Positions 1-12,189 of a stretch of 64,000 bases of DNA are shown here, one piece after another. Each line of letters opens with the position of its first letter. Position 1 is the stretch's first letter. The stretch comes from Isoetes taiwanensis (Eukaryota > Streptophyta > Lycopodiopsida > Isoetales > Isoetaceae). The DNA lies in the NCBI GenBank assembly GCA_021234155.1, contig JAJEKV010000054.1, forward strand, positions 7,708,655-7,772,654, given 5' to 3'. Under the pieces are notes generated by a model. It made no database searches, was not told the DNA's origin, and worked only from the letters and a program-made list of their open reading frames with translations. Both the position numbers and the translations under genes were made by a program.

Positions 1-70
1 CGACCATGATCATGAACACCAAGGCCCAAAACTTTGAGAGCGTGCTATCGACCTTGTCAATCACCCGCCA

Positions 71-274
71 ATGTTTCTCCGAGGCGGCTCTTCAAGAGCT
101 CCCGCTCATTCCACCCGCCATGGTTCCACAAACGGTTGCTCAGCCTCAACACGCCATCCACGCCAAGCCAACTGGTGCCATATTTGCAAATATCAAGGCC
201 ATTTGGCCAATGAGTGCAACTCCACCAATGGCCCGCCATTGCAAGCGTATGCAACATGTGCATCATGCCACTAA
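71..274 (+). pseudogene. Gag zinc-knuckle fragment of the gypsy element
   Basis: This frame carries one perfect CX2CX4HX4C knuckle (176-217, reading C-H-I-C through H-L-A-N-E-C), the nucleic-acid-binding motif at the C-terminus of retroelement Gag. A second Cys pair follows (T-C-A-S-C-H) just before the stop. The residues before the knuckle are Ser/Arg/His-rich, as in nucleocapsid. The frame closes at 274, and the continuing protein is found only in shifted frames. The start is arbitrary because the true Gag start lies outside the window. Confidence 0.75.
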
Positions 275-1299
275 GAGTGCACTCGCGACTCATCCCACAA
301 TCGTCTCAAGAACAAAATGGTTTATCAAGTGCAAACCACACCTCGCCCACAATCACACTATCAGCAGCCACCTCTTTAGGTGCAGCCCACGAACTCTATC
401 GCAACAGGACCAACCACGGGATCCAACCAACGCCCTCCTTTTGATCCTTCTAAAGCTCAGTTGTTATCACCGCCAAGAATGGGGTCATACCACCACGGGC
501 GGTCCTCAACTTCCATGTGTTCAGGTACGTTTTCCCCGGTACTAATCAGACCACATCGGTCCGCCACGGGCTTACCAACTCAAGAAGCTAATGGCAAACA
601 AGGCCCCACCAGTTCTTAAGAAGCTACCAAGAGCTTCAAAGAATCACGCTTATCAACCCGGGCTCTCCAAAGAATCAACTCACCGATCAACAAGCCCAAG
701 AGGAAATATTTCGTGCACTTAATCCTCCACCAAATAGGGCCCAATTGGGTTGGTTTAGTTTCACGCCGTAACCAAGGTATCACGCCCCTTGACTATTATT
801 CGTAGGGGCACGAACCCGCTTTTGCGAAGTTGACACCATTCCTAATGGGGACGAAAAAGGGTTCACTTTGCACCTCGATTTGAAAAGCTCATGCCAAATG
901 TCATGCCCAAAGTTCGCCAAAGCATTTTGAACCTCATGCAAGCCGCCAAGGCCGCGACATTGGCAAATGTTCATGCCACCACTAGAGCTCAACAAAGACA
1001 AGATACACCTTCAACATCTCAACCTCCACGCCTCGACGACGATCCCAATATTGTACCGAGGTTGACTTTACTCAAAGAAGTTGCCGCCCCTACCACGCGA
1101 CTCCCCGCACTGGAACCAGCAGGACTTTTTCTCATGTACCTCTCGAACTCCAAGAGGAGTTGCCAAGATCAAAATTCCTTTAAGCTTGGCAACCATTTTA
1201 AAACTCATTCTCGCCTCAAGGACCGCTACCACTCCCAACTGCTTTAGTTGGGGCCGGGTGGCTCCTACACCCACTGGGTCCATGCCACTGTGGGAATCA

Positions 1300-4200
1300 G
1301 CAAGTCAACCATGTTCAAATCGATGGAGGTAGTGCGCCAATCTCATCACAGATAAACTCCAAAACAAATGGGCATCACACAACTCTTTCGTGTCCCCATA
1401 TGACATCAAATTGGCTAATGGCCACATCACGACCTCAAGGCCACACCTATTCTTCACATCAACATTGTGATCTCCGCTTCCCATGGAATTTGAGAGTGGA
1501 AAGTCGGGCGAAGATCCGTGTGACTATGAAATGCCGTAGGCGACCTTTTCTCCGCCGTGCAAAGAGTATCCACATCGGCCACGCGACCAGCTTAGTCATC
1601 ACCGATGGTCATCTCTAATGCCACCATGGACTTGCAAAAAAGCAGATCATTTCTGGACAATGCGGAACCCTCTCTCAGATTAACCGATTCTCAAGAAGCT
1701 CGTAACATGACAAGTTCAGTTCCAAAGCATTCCATCCCATCCCACCCGGAATATTCGACATCCTTGGGGAGAAATGACTTTTGATCGTGACCAGGTCGTG
1801 GCTGCCTTGTTTGACCCCCTACCCGCTCCTGTAATCGAATCCAACGCTGCTGATCACTTTTCGATACGGACACTCCCCGCAACTCCCCCGTTGATGTACA
1901 CGCTGGCCATGAAGCAACAACAACCGCTAGATGACACCGAAAGCAACCTCTTTTTCACCACGCAGTACACGCGATCGTAAGATGCTCCAACCTCCTCGCA
2001 CACATTGTCCAGATGATGAAGTCATACCCCATATTCGCACTCAAGTCGAGATTGTGGATGTTGGCAACAATCAACACTCGGCCCTCGATTGCCGCGAAAC
2101 CTTCCCGGCCTTTATCAGAATAATACACACTGCTCAAAAAATTCAAACACATTTTCACCGGAGTTTGTAAAGATCTTCGGGAATCAACAAAGCTTGGGGA
2201 ACTCACCATTCCTACCAAATCTGATGCACCCACGCTGTAGCAACGATACGCATGTGCTCAACCCTAATTACCGCGGATCGCTATTAAGGCGAAATTGACA
2301 AACTCCTTGCCGCAGTTTGATCTATGAGGTCAAACATTCGAATGGGTGAGCCCTATCGCCATTGCCCTTAAGCACAATGGTAAGATCCGGCCTGTAGACT
2401 TCATCTGAAACTCAATCGTGCCACCTGAGTTGATCATTTTCCACTCCCTTCACGCACTCAAGTTCTCGAAGAAGTATGGACATGAGATGTACCCTTTATG
2501 GATGGTTTTTCGCCACAATCAGATCTCCATCAAAGAACTGATCAACTCAAGACCACTTTCACCACCCCGGGGGCACTTTTGCCTACAAGGTGGTTCCTTT
2601 TGATTATCCAACTCTCCTTCAACATTTCAACGAATCATGCTCTCGCCATGATTTCATGAAGGAAAATCCCTTCTTGCAAATTTTTCAAGATGACTTCTAC
2701 GCCTACGTTCCATGGCTGACCATTTGATAAATTGAACTCGCCTTCCGTAAATGTGATGAGTCCTAAGATTAGTCTCAACCCAGAAATGCACCTTTAAGGC
2801 CACTTCGGTGTTCTGTTAGGCCATGTTGTCGTCGCCAGCAGGAATCACCCGATCCTCGCTAAAAATCGGCCAGTGCTCAAAGCTCAAGCACCAGCCAATA
2901 TCAAAGAGAGACACTTTCCCCGGTAAGGTCAATTATTACTCCACCTTCATACCGGATCTGGCAAACATTGCATCCCATTCATAAACTCACGGGTGGATCT
3001 AATCCACCGGCTTGAATTCCCAAAGCTTAAGCGCTTCCAACAGCTGAAGCTTTGCTTACTCGTGCACGGGTTCTGTTCCTCCTCAATGGGACAAGCCCTT
3101 TCAATGCTCATGTTGATGTTCTGCGCGCTTGCTATTGAGCCGTTCTTTTCAAGAATATGATGCGACACCGATAAAACCAAATCGCTTACAAATTTAAAAA
3201 CTCAATTTCGGCTGAAGAACTATTCTATTTCGGGAGCGGAAGCTTTGGGTCTCATTTTCTCAGCGTCCAACGCCCGCCATTACCTTTTGGGCAACAAATC
3301 GTTTTGTGGACCACCAAGCACTTCTCTATTTGATCAACAAATCCACGCCCACGGGCCGCATTGCTCGCTGGGTCCTTCTTTTCCAAGAATTTGCTCCTTT
3401 TGGAAATCGCTCATAAGGCCGTAAATCTTCATGTTGTTCGATTATCTTTCACGATCCACCGGATGATCCCAAGAACAGGGTCTCGACGCCTCCCCCCGAT
3501 GCTCAACTCTTTTAGTCACGGCAACACCACATTGGTTTCATGATTTTCAGCGCATTCTCCTCACAGTGTGCTCTTCCACCGGTAAGATGCGACGCTTCCC
3601 CGCCAGTTTACAATCACGCCGCTTTATCACTTTCTCCGGTGAGGTCCGTGGACTACACCATGGTTGCCTGACATCTCTAAAAAAGCGGTAAGGACACCAT
3701 CCTTCGACCGTGGTTCCCTCATGAAGTTCCGCACATTGTTCGAGAAGCTCATCAAGGGCTCTGGTGGTCATTTTCATGGTGACACCACTAAGACGCTAAA
3801 TCCTTCTCGGTATTATTGGCCCACGCTTTTTAAAGATGCTCACGCCCACGCCAAGACGTGACGCTTTGCTGGTGGGACGCACGCCCGCGGACGCCTTGAC
3901 GCCGGCCGCCACGCCACTTCCCTTCAAAGAAATGGGGAATGGACTTTGTGGGACCTATCCTCCTCCGGCGCAGACACCTCGCGTCCGCTACATTCTCGTT
4001 CTCACCGACACGCCACCAAATGGGCGGAAGTTTTGTGCACTTCCGCATAACACCGCTGCAAGCACGCCAGAGTCCCTATCAACAAATCATCACGCTGATT
4101 CGCTGCCCTACTGAAATGGTCGCTGACCGTGGTGCCATTTCATCAATCATACTATCAAAGAGCCGACGGATTATCTCCCATACATCATCACAAGAGCACA

Positions 4201-4790
4201 CCTACTATCCTCAAGGCAATGGGTGGGCGTAGCACCAACAAAACTCGTCACCATTCCCTTCAAAAAAATTTGTGACGCTCGACGGACGGATTGGCAGACA
4301 AAACTTCCCACTTTTGGGCCTACAATACTTGTTTCTAAGATTGCTACGGGTCACACTTTTAAATTGGTTTAGGGTCGAAGCCTCATGCCATTTGAATATA
4401 TCCTTCCAACACTCGCTAACTGGTTACATCGCCATAATCCACCAATGGCTTCTCAAAATCCCGGGTCTATCAATTAGGAACAGCTTGGATGAACTTCAAG
4501 GGATGCTTATATTCTGTTCTTCATGGACAACAGCTTGCAAAAATCTTTACATGACAAACGCTTGAAGACAAAAAACATTCAAAGAAGGAGATTTTGGTTC
4601 TTCTTTTTATGATTCCGTGTACAAAAATTTTCCCTGTAAACTCAAGTTTCGCTTGGCTTGGCCCTTATAAAATTGTTCACGTGGTTAGACCAAGCGTTTT
4701 CCAACTAGTCAATTAGATGGCACCCATTACCTACATTGGTTAATGGTTTTCGCCCCAAAGCATTTCATCAATACGTACCGTGAACATCAA
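1300..4790 (+). pseudogene. Gypsy pol remnant (protease, RT, RNase H, integrase)
   Basis: Protease: D-G-G-S-A at about 1315. RT: a PVDF/LN-like block at 2390-2410, MDGF near 2500, the T-T-F-T-T-P-G-G-T-F-A-Y block at 2560-2590 and the catalytic Asp-Asp pair in Q-D-D-F at 2689-2694. RNase H: R-H-Y-L-L-G-N-K, then a D-H/H-Q-A-L-type block and G-R-I-A-R-W near 3275-3375. Integrase: Y-Y-W-P-T-L-F-K-D-A-H near 3810-3845, M-D-F-V-G-P-I at 3939, the A-D-R-G-A stretch near 4120 and Y-Y-P-Q-G-N-G near 4205. The integrase C-terminus (W-L-G-P-Y-K-I near 4655) ends the pol region. Frames change repeatedly, so this is a relic. Confidence 0.8.
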
Positions 4791-4839
4791 AAACACGTAG
4801 ACAAAGAATCAAACACCACGTAAAAGTGACTAGAAAGGC

Positions 4840-5400
4840 GTAGGATTATATTATAGTGGAGATTTTTTACAAAATGTGGGCACAGCCCGAAGCATTCTCG
4901 CTATGGGCACCGCCTCTATATATAAAACGCTCAGAGCCCTATCTACTAAGTCCTAAGAGGAAACCCCTACCCGCCCTGCTGCAGGTGATGCTGAGGAGAT
5001 GGGGTAGAGGTGTCTCCGCTCCCGGGATCCCAAATGGGTTGGGTGCGTAACCACCTCCATCCCGCTGGTCTTCTCGGGTCGGGATAGCCCAACTCATCCC
5101 TATGACACCAAATTGCCCATGCTTAATGCTACTCGCTATAGGCGCAGCCGGGCCAGAGATCCGTAGACAATTATCTGCGATCTTGTACTTCGACAGCTTT
5201 TGGTGGGTATGGTGCAATCTTCGCTCTCGCTGCCATAGCCTATACCGAAATTTACTCCTGATGCCTTCGCTTTCTCGCTCGGCCTTTATATAGCCAATCG
5301 AGGAACTCTTTGTCGACGCGGACCAATCCTCATGTACAAATCGCCAACGCGGTTTGCAATGCAAGGCTGTTTCTAAATGAGAATCGCTTCTCCCGCCGCA
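4840..5400 (+). other. Possible 3' LTR start of the gypsy element
   Basis: The DNA immediately after the integrase C-terminus is where a polypurine tract and 3' LTR belong. A strong TATA-like box (TATATATAAAA, 4917-4927) is followed by a C-rich leader, as in an LTR promoter. I could not fix TG/CA ends, and the 5' copy needed for proof is outside the window. This is inference from position plus the TATA box. Confidence 0.3.
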
Positions 5401-5689
5401 TATCTAGCGCCATGGTACCTTCACACATTCCTTTTAATGATATCCTACTTCGAAGTTGCCAAGATTAATGCCATTCTTCCTTTCCACGCTCACGAACATT
5501 AATGGGATGTCCTTTTGCCATCCGCCACCTCCGGATCTTTCACGCCTTATCCTCTCACCGCCTTATCAGGCTTCCTTACGCTTTTGGGGACTTAGCCACT
5601 TTTGCCCCTCAACTCTCTCAAGATCTTTGACACCGCATCATCAATCTGCCTCGCTTTCGCGACTCTTCATACCTCTTCCAGCCAGTACT

Positions 5690-6870
5690 CTAAAACAAAC
5701 CTTTTCGTCTTCCTTTCATCCTCCTCGCGGCTCGACTTCGCTCTTCCGCTTTGGCAAGCAATACATGAAGATGAATCAGATGAGGATATGGACGACGAGG
5801 ATGATTCAGATGCAGAAGCAGAGTATGATGAGCTCCCACCTTCAGAAGGCTAACCAAGGAAGAAATAAATCAGTTGAATAAGCAGAATAAGAAAGTCTAT
5901 TTGAGGAGTTGGAGCTTCGGGAAAGCTGTTCCAGAAAAACAATGGAAAGAAGAGCTGAAAAGACGAAAAGAAATGCGAAAAGAGGATGGGCTTGCAAAAA
6001 AATGAAGACATACAGTCTGTAGATGATGGGTATGATGATGAAAAACGAAGATCAGCCGGGTTCCAGTGCCATTACCTGACATGGCCTTGCCGCCACTTTT
6101 GATTCTGATAGGTCCCACCTATAGGTATCGCTTATTATCTTGATACTGCTAACCAATGGCTTGTCAGGCCTGTATTGGAGACTTCATGGATGGGGACCAT
6201 GATAGTGGGTATGATGGTCTGAACTTTGGAGAAAAATGTTTGTCATAAAAAGTAAGGTTCCGCTTCAGTCTCGGACAAATAACAAAAAGATAAAAAGGAA
6301 ACAAATTTGACAATGGAATGTGCAGCCCCAGTGAAGCATGGAGAAGGCAAAGTTACTCTGACAGGGATTTGATGTACAGACCATTGAAAGGACTTTTCAT
6401 AACCCTAAGGAGTGAAACCCGCTTCAGCAACTTTAAACGGAATAAAACAACAGCTGGACTTTGGGTTTACAAAAACTTGGGGAGACATTTGCCGTGGAAT
6501 GAAGATCGAGGATAGATTTCGGTTGTTGGGAAGCCACTGAAAATAGTTTCCAAATGGTGCTCTCACAGGAAAAGGCAGACATGGCATATGGTGGAACATT
6601 AGAGGTGACGCTCAGAGATGAAGATTTCCACATTGGACGAATGTTTCCACTTTTAGGATTTTCTGTAATGAAGTGGCATGGAGATCTTATGCGATAGGGA
6701 GGAAATGCACAATCACAGTTCTCCTATTGGCAAGACTACAATGACAGCAACGAAGCTAATCTGAATAATCGAGGTTCTGGGCAGATTAGCATTAGAACCA
6801 GTAGTTCAGAACAGCTCCAGCTTGCTCTTATTGGAATCATCCTAATGGTTCACAAGGCCATAGCTTAACC
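5690..6870 (+). pseudogene. TOC159-family import receptor relic (M domain)
   Basis: TOC159/TOC132 receptors are GTPases of the chloroplast outer envelope that recognise preproteins. They have an acidic A domain, a G domain and a C-terminal membrane (M) domain. Here, across several frames, the M domain can be followed in order: the Asp/Glu-rich stretch ending in E-Y-D-E-L-P-P (about 5765-5840), K-Q-W-K-E-E-L-K-R-R-K-E-M-R-K-R (about 5935-5985), R-P-V-L-E then W-D-H/D-S-G-Y-D-G-L-N (about 6165-6225), R-S-E-T-R-F-S-N-F-K-R-N-K-T-T-A-G (about 6400-6450), A-Y-G-G-T-L-E-V-T-L-R-D-E-D-F (about 6580-6630) and G-S-G-Q-I-S-I-R-T-S-S-S-E-Q-L-Q-L-A (about 6775-6830). At least six frameshifts or stops break it. 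No intron is evident in the block. The G domain is not recognisable upstream. The DNA from 6840 reads like the old 3' UTR. Confidence 0.8.
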
Positions 6871-7984
6871 GCTCTTTGGTTTCCTCCAGCCTACACAATA
6901 GGTGTAATGCCTGAACTTTTCAATTCCATAATTTAATTGTCAAAAGATTAAATTGATGTAAACTGGTCTGCTTGAATTTTCTGTTTTAGGTATGGAATGT
7001 ACTTCCTTCAGCTAATTCAAGCACATGTCAACGGTTTTGCTTTTATTTGAGCCCCCTCCTACTTCTAGGCACGAGCACAATAGGTTGGTGCATTTTGTGT
7101 TGTAAACTGGTGAGAGTTCATTCTATATGAGAATAAGATGTAGCCATATTCTGAAACTAATAAAATATTAGCATGATGGCTAGTTATTATTTTGCCACTG
7201 CATTTCTTCCCATGGGCCTTTATATTATGATTTACAGATGTAATAAAGTTTGTGGCTTCTTTAGGGTTTTCAGCCAGAAAAGCTTTAGTATATTTATATG
7301 CTGCTCAGTTTGTTGCTTAAATTTTGTAAACCACAGAGCCACCTAAATTGGTAAGTTTTGAGCCCCAAATGGTTGGCTTTTAAGGGCTGGGGTAGGCATT
7401 CACGATGCTTGATTGGCCACAAATATCTTATGAGGAGTCTTCACCAATCTAACTTTTCATTTCGAAGTATGTAGGTAGGCACATGCAAAGGTTCAGCTTT
7501 TAATAAATTTGAACAAACTTGTTTCTGAATCATGTAGTTGAATTATAGGCAATATTGTCTTTTAAGCTGTTTTAGAATGATAGCTATTATTGTTAGCTTT
7601 TTCTGTTTAGCAGCGTTTATTCCATTGTGGAAGCCTGGTGCTCTAGAGCTGTAGGAAGTAGTTTCGACTACTCTTGAGAAAGATGGAGTTAGCATGTTTT
7701 GCACCTCCACATCTGAAACAAGTAGAGATGCAATTAGCCTGGGAATGCTTGCAGGTTTAAATGCTGAAGGTTTACTTGTGGAGAAAGGGCTGTTTTTTAG
7801 CCAGTGTTAAAATTAAATAATTGAAATGTCATACAGGAGCAAGAAAAAATAGAATGTCAACTACATTGCGTGTTGTTTAAGTTCTAAGAGGTCAAGGGTC
7901 TTTCAGCTTTGATTCAAGATTGAGCATGACAACAGAATGAGTTTATTGCGACCATCTTAGCTTTACGTGTTATATGGAAAAAGT
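6871..7984. other. No clear gene; one coding-like patch at 7614-7805
   Basis: This AT-rich stretch begins with the probable 3' UTR of the TOC159 relic. After a pyrimidine tract and AG near 7610, a plus-strand frame reads about 60 codons with a single early stop and ends in TAA near 7806. It contains S-M-F-C-T-S-T-S-E-T-S-R-D-A-I and L-G-M-L-A-G-L-N. The composition looks like an old exon, but I do not recognise the family. The rest shows nothing supportable. Confidence 0.3.
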
Positions 7985-8007
7985 AAAATAGGCGCTTAGG
8001 TTTTAAC

Positions 8008-9212
8008 TTAAATATTTTGGGAATATGGATTAATAGAAAGTTTTGGATGAAAATGTATAGATACTTTGAATGCATAAGGAACATGGCTAATTAGATAGAT
8101 AGATAGGAATTTTAACATCCAGAAGCTATGGGATGGTACAATTAAAGCCCAAATGGAACAAGGAATAAAGTAATTTTGTGGTAGATTTTTTCCGAACACC
8201 GATACTTGTAATTGATATTCATTTGAGCACAGAAGATCACACATTTGGATTTGTTCTAGCAAACGTTTGAGGCTCTTCCAAAAGGATTAGAAAAAAAGTG
8301 GTGCACAATAGTTTTATCATTTTTTAAAACAGAAAAAGCATCATCTACATATTGCATCTGAGATAGAGAATTACCACCCCGACATCTACGGATCTTACTT
8401 GATTGATGGAGTTTATTGGTTACTTTAGTAACCATTCTAGCCACAATGAGAAAAAGGTAGGGGCTCGAGGACACCCTTGCCTAACTCCTCCTTTGCATGG
8501 AAAGAATTGAGAAGGAGAACCATTAACAAGTACTGCTAGACTGAAGTCTCCTTTGTTAAAAATGAACAAACTTAATGACTTGCTCAAAGAATCCAAGGTA
8601 TTCCATAGCTTTTTATAAAAGCCCTAATGTATTGAGTCATAAGCCCTCTTAAAATCAAGCCCCCAGCAAATACAAATTTTGCTCACTTTGCTCCAATGCA
8701 GCCTTCATATGCTCCAATAAAATTATCAAGAATGCTCTTAGAGGGATGAAAAGACTGCGTCGACCGGGTTGATCGGGCCTATTCAAAACTAGTTTTAGTC
8801 TATTGGCCAACAATTTGGTCAAGATCTTATAGCTGGTGTTGGCCAATGAGATTGGCCTCCAATTTGAAAAACCAACTGGAGTATCTACCTTTGGGATCAG
8901 TGCTATAAGACCAGCATTAATTGCTGGATGTAGATGCTCAGCATTCTAAGCACCCTGGACAAAAGTAGTCACATCACTCTACATTATATCCCAAAATTCT
9001 TTGTAGAAATCGGGTGGGAAGCCATCAGGTCCAGGGCTTTTTCCAGGGGCCATTGAGTTCAAAGTAGCAAAGATTTCTTGTTGTTGAGGCATTACCAACT
9101 GTTGAGTATCATCAATATCATTGCTGCAGGAATCTATCCTGCTAAAAAGTTGGCTACATCCAAATTGACATGGGTTTGTAATCCAAAAAAGTTCTTGGTA
9201 CTTCCCGAGCAA
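8008..9212 (-). pseudogene. LINE reverse transcriptase remnant
   Basis: Going down the minus strand: G-K-S-P-G-P-D-G-F with F-Y-K-E-F-W (about 9060-9000), A-N-T-S-Y-K-I-L-T-K-L-L-A-N-R-L (8846-8790), and S-P-Y-L-F-L-I-V followed by Q-Y-V-D-D-A (8474-8330). The last block is the polymerase active site: Y-V-D-D in place of the usual F/Y-A-D-D keeps both catalytic Asp residues. The frame changes between blocks, so this is a relic. The tail down to about 8000 resembles the segment after the active site. Confidence 0.8.
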
Positions 9213-9466
9213 AGAAGCTTTGAATATTCTCGCTAGCCCCCAATGGTGTTATTCGTGATAATTTTTACTAAGACTATACCATTGTTAATGATTCGCTTTT
9301 TAATAGCCCCCAAAAAAAGAAAGAAGAGCTACTTTTATATTTGGCATTTACTCGATGGCCATGGACCGACTTCCATTTATTCTATGCGCTTAACATCAAT
9401 TTCCGCTTTCCTTGTCCCTCGCAAGCTCCTTTTATCCTTGTCTAAGAGGAGGCTTTCTTCTTTCTT

Positions 9467-10399
9467 TTATTTGTCCGTAAATGCCGCTTTTTTCTCGTTT
9501 CCTTTTTTGTCATTCCAAATTCTTCCCCATTTTTTAATCCAATCTTTGTTTATTTCATTTTTAACTATGAAGTTTGACATTGATATGCTAATTGTCAATC
9601 GTGAGGGAAGAGTTGTATAAAGCTCCTTAAACTCCATCACGAAAATTTTTGTGAAGTAGCAACATACGAACTTAAAAGGAGCACTTATCATTTGAGATCT
9701 AGGAATAACAGAATTGGACTCCAGAATTTTGTTAGATATGAAGTTACTGCAAACTGATTTAATGATGGCATGATCCCAAATATGTAAAGTGACGCAACCG
9801 TAAAATGTGTCCAAAGAGACGTAAAGTCCCGTCTGCTTTTTCCTTTTATTACTCCATTAATACATGGTAGAAGATGGACCCGGATGATATATAAACGCAT
9901 CGATTAGCCCCGTCCCATTCATGTCTTTCTTTTAGTTATATTCGGTTTCTTTTCCAGCTTTTGGTCTCACAAGGAAATATTATTAAAGTCTCTTGTAAGA
10001 AGCCAACTTTGAGCAGAATTATTGGCTCTTATCCATGCTCCCATTTTCTGTCCATTACACTTCTCTCTCCTGTGGTTTCGTGGAAGCATAAACATTGATG
10101 ACTCCAGTATTTTGGCCTTCAATATCAAGGAAGGTAAATGCACCACCTTCTAGAAGGGTTAACTTATGATCCGTAAAGGAGAGGCCCTTCCAAATGGTAT
10201 AGATACCTCCCTTGGTGCCATTTGTAGCAACCCAAGTAGAACTACTTTTTGGATATATCCATTCACCCAGTTTGGATGATTCTAATTGAGACAATCTGTG
10301 TTGGAGTAGAATTATATCTGCCTTCATTCCTTATATGGCAATCATGGACCCTAACACTTCAGGGACCTTGATACTTAAATCCCAACTAATAATATTCAT
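9467..10399 (-). pseudogene. LINE endonuclease domain remnant
   Basis: ORF2 appears to start at 10399 with M-N-I-I-S-W-D-L, the usual opening of plant LINE endonucleases (M-I-I-x-W-N). An in-frame stop follows, then K-A-D-I-I-L-L-Q (10327 downwards), a G-T-K-G-G-I block (about 10220) and I-N-V-Y-A-S (about 10085). Nearer the RT, R/L-D-T-F-Y (9814 downwards) matches the R-x-D-R-F-Y block that precedes the SDH motif in this family. The expected Glu after L-L-Q is changed (Q-H), so the nuclease would be dead even without the stops. Confidence 0.7.
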
Positions 10400-11300
10400 A
10401 AAGATTTATATCTAGTATTAGTAGATGGCTCGCTTGGGTTAAAGAGGACCACCGCTTTTATTCTTCCTCAAGTATGAGGGGTAAAAACATGTCTTTTGGC
10501 CTCATTTGGACACGAGAGAGGACATGCAATATCATTAGTTGGCAAGGTATCCTCTTTTCTCGTGAAGTTACCATTGATCAACCCAAGTAATATGTTTCAT
10601 TCTTTTGGAACTCATAATTGGATTGTCTATGCAAATCCACTTGTTATTGCTCCTTCTGCATTTTATCTGCCTCTATATCAAGGACGAGCTCACATGGGTT
10701 TAGGGGCATTTGCTGTTGCCTATGCTCACAAACGCCCTCCAAGAAACCTTGCTGTTGCTCAAGGTTTGACACCTTCTCTGTAATATGCTCACAAAGTACT
10801 TCATTTATACTTTGCCGTTGCTCTTGAGTAAGGAAAATCTGAACAGGAAGGGAGGGTGAGCTAAGATGAGAATACTTCCCTTTCTCTCTAACTGGAGAGA
10901 GGGATTGGGGCACTTTCTTGTTTACATCGACATGTTCTCAAATTCTCAGAGTTCCTCGTTGAGGAAAAGCAACATTAATCGGAAGTAGAGTAGATATGAT
11001 TTACTTTTTCCACCAATCAGCTCTTAGAGTTGATGTGAGTCAAGTACATCCATATTTGGTCATAAGCTTTTAGAAGACAAAATCAAACTCAGGGGAAGAC
11101 CTCCAGGGACCACCAAGTTATCGACTGGTTTTGAATCATATCTGTGACACACGCCTCTAAAGGCTTTGCCCTACCATGGATGCGGCATTAGCTCAAGTTG
11201 GCTCCCCTTTAGGCTCATAAATCTTCTTAGTCCAGGCCTTTCTATCTTTCTTCTCTGATTTTCTGGTTTCGACCTTTCCTTCGACCATGGAATAATTTAA
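10400..11300. other. Possible LINE 5' region / ORF1 remnant, unproven
   Basis: This is the DNA upstream (in minus-strand sense) of the LINE ORF2, where an ORF1 would lie. A minus frame at 10644-10913 is Gln/Glu-rich, with a short coiled-coil-like stretch (E-K-V-S-N-L-E-Q-Q-Q). I see no zinc knuckle and no clear RNA-binding domain. The assignment to ORF1 rests on position only. Confidence 0.25.
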
Positions 11301-11324
11301 GGGCTAAACTTAGCGCTATTTGGC

Positions 11325-11885
11325 GATTTTTTAGCACATTTTCGTAAAAAATTGGCTAAAGTAAATGGAAAAAGTTAAGAAAAAAATAATAATTTTGGCT
11401 TAACTTTTTTTGCGAGTGCACCCACGCTGGAGCTCTTTAGCCAAATGCTAGAAAGTAAGAGAGTGAAATTTTGTATTGTTTAGCTATACCATAGAAACTT
11501 TTAGAATGAATTTCGGGCTAGTTTAGCTAATATCATTCTAGTTTATAAGAAATATATGATTACTAGTTTAGTTTCTAGCATTATAAGTTAATTTGAGTTA
11601 TAGATTTTGTTAATTAGCATTATTTTAGAATGTTTTCACAAAGAAAATGACTAAAATAAATGGAAACAATTGAAAAAAAGTATAGTAATTTGGCTTAATA
11701 TTTTCGATGGCCACACCATAGAAATTTTTGGGATGATGTTTGGGTTAGTTTAGCTAAACGTTAGAAAGTATAAGAGGAAGAATATGTAGAGTTTAGCTAA
11801 ATCACAGAAAGTTTTGGGATTAATATCGAGCAAGTTTAGCTAAAGTCATTCTGGCTAATAAGAAATATGCGATTAGTAATTTATT
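11325..11885. repeat. Two diverged tandem copies of an AT-rich unit of about 280 bp
   Basis: Copy 1 (about 11325-11625) and copy 2 (about 11626-11885) share, in the same order, a GGCTAAAGTAAATGGAAA / GACTAAAATAAATGGAAA block, an ATTTTGGCTTAA / ATTTGGCTTAA block, CCATAGAAA, GTTTAGCTAA, and TAATAAGAAATATG or its variant near the end. The word TTTAGCTAA recurs many times. No ORF is supported. Confidence 0.6.
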
Positions 11886-12189
11886 CCCTGCTTCGAGCAC
11901 TGCCATGCATATTTTTCTTTCTGGAGTTGGGAATGGACATTTTACCTGGGGTAATCCAAGGGTTGGATTGCTCCAAGGCTAGTTTTTTCGTTTACTTTGT
12001 ATCCATATATCCCTTGCATGCTCCATCTCCATGGAGTCGACCCATAGACCCCTGTGGGGTAGGAATTCCTCTCCATTGCAGTGAAAGAGTTTTATAGAGT
12101 CCAAAGTAGTCACAATACCCAATTCTAAAAGGAATAGGCTTTAAAAGACCTAGTTGTATCCAGATCCGAGGATGCTAATCCACCATAAC

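Larger units (their letters stand above)
1..4830 (+). mobile_element. Decayed Ty3/gypsy retrotransposon, internal region
   Basis: The plus strand shows the gypsy domain order spread over all three frames: a CCHC zinc knuckle near 176-217, a protease-like Asp-Gly-Gly-Ser motif near 1315, reverse transcriptase at 2390-2720, RNase H near 3270-3400, an integrase core at 3780-4230 and an integrase C-terminus at 4585-4790. RNase H lying before integrase is the gypsy order, as opposed to copia. Stops and frameshifts occur every few dozen codons, so no protein can be made. The 5' LTR would lie left of the window. No chromodomain is visible after the integrase. The region is richer in C than the AT-rich DNA to its right. 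Confidence 0.85.
7985..10399 (-). mobile_element. Decayed non-LTR retrotransposon (LINE), ORF2
   Basis: Read on the minus strand, the order is an apurinic-type endonuclease at the 5' side (10399 down to about 9470) and then reverse transcriptase (about 9212 down to 8000). That is the ORF2 layout of plant L1-like LINEs. Frames shift several times and there are many stops. No poly(A) tail is clear at the low-coordinate end, near 7985. The element lies next to the TOC159 relic but is in the opposite orientation. Confidence 0.8.
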
